Assembly (NCBI GenBank): GCA_015680685.1
Contig: MNCI01016028.1
Location: 147,538 to 211,537 of the forward strand
From: Gnetum montanum
Taxonomy: Eukaryota > Streptophyta > Gnetopsida > Gnetales > Gnetaceae
Length of the DNA stretch: 64,000 bases
Direction: 5' to 3'
The translations under genes were made by a program, and so were the position numbers. The notes below the pieces were generated by a model. It ran no database searches, was not told the origin of the DNA, and saw only the letters and a program-made list of their open reading frames with translations. Positions 61,451 to 64,000 of the stretch are shown one piece after another. Each line of letters opens with the position of its first letter. The stretch's first letter is position 1.

Positions 61451-64000
61451 TGTTGAGTACAAATTGTTTAATACCTAGTTCATATAAATGAACAAGATGT
61501 TCCTTAATTTGTCACGTTCATGAAAGATCCCAAAAACTACCTATTGATGCATAAATTTTGGATGCACCAACACCTAGAAAAATAACTTGTTTGGAGAGAC
61601 TATTGCCTAGGGCACCTCCTATATGGGTACAAAAACCCAAGAATCGTCTCACCTAGAGAGGGCTATGTGATATTTGAAAATAGTAAATCAAATTGAAAAT
61701 CAGGAAGACTTAAATTAAATAATTATCTTGAATTTCAAGATTTAATGAAAATACAATAAGTAGTAAATTTAAATTTTTCCCTAGTCTCTTGCTACTACTG
61801 CTAGTCCATGCCATCTTATTGTCACAGACACTACCATAGCCAACACTGCTTGTAGCTTCTAGGAGCGAAAGAGAGATAGAGAACTCTTTCACCATTGGCT
61901 ATCACTATTCATAGTTGTTGACAAGTAGAAAACCCTTATGGTAGCAAGGACAAAAACCATGCTATGTTGGGACGTGCTATCATTGCTGCTAGGTGTTACC
62001 GTTGCTACAACCATAGATCAACATTGCTAACCACTGACTACTACAGAAACGTGCATTGGTCACTTGGTGCTACTATCGTCATAGCCCCTACCATGCATGT
62101 GTGCCATGCTATCTGCTATGTGTTGTTGTTGAGAGATGTGTAGTAGTAACACTACCAAGAGAGAGGGATGCCACTATTGTTCCATTTGCCACATGCCATT
62201 GTAATGCCATCAGGTACCTCTAATGCATCTTTTATGCTACACGTCACATGCCTACAACATTGCTACAAGGAAGAAGAGAGAGATCTATCACTTGCCCACC
62301 ATGTGCTATGCTATTTTCACTGTTGCAATGTCACATGTGACATGCATGTGTCACTTCCCAACCTTACATAATCACCACTACTACCTCTAAGGGGCTACCT
62401 ACTAGCACTGTCATTCGAAGCAATCACTGGGAGAGCCTTTGATGTGCAACACCAAGAGAGACTATTGTCCTTATGTGACTACTACCATGGATGAGAAACT
62501 TTAACATGTTCCACATAGTTGCTTCATCTACATGTTGTTTTTGTCTAATGTGCATGCTGTTATTGTCAAAGCCCCACATGATCACCATTGCCACATGCCT
62601 TGTTAGAGAGAGGGGAGGTTGCTCCTAATGATCTTCCTATCACGCATCCTATTAGAGAAAGAGGAGGCTACATGATCCTCCCTCATTTTTGGCATGTTGT
62701 TGCTTTTATAGTAGCTCCCCACACCAATGCCATTAGTTGCTCTTGTTTTCCATGTTCTTTGCCACCACCACTACCACATCAATGTAACAATAGCCATGTT
62801 CTTAGCCAATCATAACATCCACCTCCAATTATTATGACCACCGTGATAATTTGTCCCCCATTGTCTCCCACTACCATTATGGTGTGGCACCATAATCACT
62901 AACACAAGCTTTTCATAACAAGGGTGTGAAGAGTTTTTAGAGAATAGGCCATAAGAATTTGCATTCATAACATCAATTGAACTTGAATTTATTTGTTGGT
63001 AGCTAGATTTTTTATTACCTATTTGAACTTGAAATTATGAGTTGATGGTATTTTTTCCTTTGAATGTATCCAATTTTTTTAGTTATATAGCTCTTTACTT
63101 TGTCTTCCACATGAAATTCATAAGAAAAATGCATTAATATTAACTAGTTTATAAAGGAATTTCTAGTATTCTATGGTTATTCACTTCATTAGTTTTGGTT
63201 TTCCAGAGTACCTTCTACACAATTCCTTTGTGATCATCTTGATAATCTTAATAGTTCTATTGTGAGAACTAGTTTCTCCATTCTTGTAGATTTGTATACA
63301 CATGTAATTTCAATTACTTAACATCTGCTATTTTTCTTGATTTTTCTCAAGTAATAGCTAGATGAGATTTTCTTCTCTTGTTTTGTCTTGATGGGTAATA
63401 ATAGGATTTTCAAACCACCATTGTGATGTATAATATCTATTTTCAATATTGTTTTCAAATATCTTGTTTTGGCAATGTTTCATGTTCATTTAATTTGTCA
63501 TCTAAAGCAATAAGGATTTCTAGATATTCGATTCATACGCTAGTACATAGATAATTTTTTTGTGTTGTCCTATATGAGTATCATTTCTTTCATCCTTTTA
63601 TAGTAAATAGCGTGTAGTTTGTGCTTCAAGAATGTATTTGATGGGGACATTGGTCATAGAGCCATGCATTTAGTTTTTACAGTTTGTTGAGTTCATTTTT
63701 TCTTAGAGTCATCTTTAGGCTATGAAATGCTTAATTCAATTGAGGTATTGTTATGGTGTATAATTCATTAAATGCATGTATTGAATTGATAGAATACTAA
63801 TTGTAGATATCAATATTATTCCCTTTCTTGGCATAATTAATATTTTATTATAGATTGATGTTGCTAATCATGGCCCCATGCCTAACATGGGCAATGTTGG
63901 CATCAACGTTTAGCCCCCAAACTAGAAATCGCATGCAAGTGCAAGTAATAGAAAAAAAAAAAAAGTCTTAAAAGAAGATGCAAAAGATAGAAGATCGAAA
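61451..64000. other. no gene recognised; CAT/ACC-rich low-complexity part
   Basis: 61770-62900 is richer in C and G than its flanks and is full of CCAC, CTACTA and GCCAT phrases, with short frames at 62168-62371 and 62588-62815 that lack any domain. 62940-64000 is AT-rich, probably decayed LTR sequence. Confidence 0.35.

Noticed and set aside
62168-62815. Two plus-strand frames in the C-rich stretch
   Set aside because: Biased composition of CCAC/CAT phrases lengthens frames; no domain was recognised.

Overview
The window looks like intergenic DNA of a large plant genome. A gymnosperm is the best guess, because long and heavily decayed Ty3/gypsy LTR elements, a LINE whose reverse transcriptase motif is unlike the usual plant L1 form, an endogenous caulimovirid and a CYP71-clan P450 pseudogene lie side by side with no intact host gene. 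The species cannot be fixed from the sequence. No complete functional gene was found. Most coding traces are broken by stops and frameshifts, and several of the stops look like CAG-to-TAG changes.

Layout, left part. 1-2160 is the 5' half of a Ty1/copia element on the minus strand, cut by the window edge. A tRNA-derived SINE follows at about 2322. At 3100-4665 there is a fragment of an unrecognised coiled-coil ORF, followed by LTR-like sequence. 6060-7330 is a less AT-rich island that does not look like the surrounding repeats. 7916 to about 15070 is one LTR element with a tRNA-Asp-type primer site, gag and a dead protease but no reverse transcriptase or integrase; its 3' LTR runs into an assembly gap (14736-15297).

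Middle part. LTR-like DNA at 16950-19050 is followed by a minus-strand LINE (19130-20700), a Ty3 integrase fragment (21200-21660), another LTR-like unit, a perfect (AG)n tract of 593 bp (23982-24574) and more LTR-like DNA. 29003-30215 holds two pieces of a P450 pseudogene in permuted order. From 31180 to 40759 a block made of Athila-like RNase H/integrase plus a 2.5-kb LTR-like unit occurs twice, with a minus-strand Tat-type pol fragment between the copies.

Right part. A plus-strand Tat-type pol (44850-55038) is split inside its second RNase H by a nearly genome-length caulimovirid copy on the minus strand (46732-53455). Downstream are a 30-bp and a 72-bp tandem repeat and an LTR-like region carrying six palindromes with constant 12-nt spacers. 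A second copy of the unrecognised coiled-coil ORF family follows (58950-61450). The last 2.5 kb contains nothing recognisable.

The elements do not work together as a pathway. The relation between them is nesting and decay: old Ty3 elements, a younger pararetrovirus inside one of them, and local duplications.
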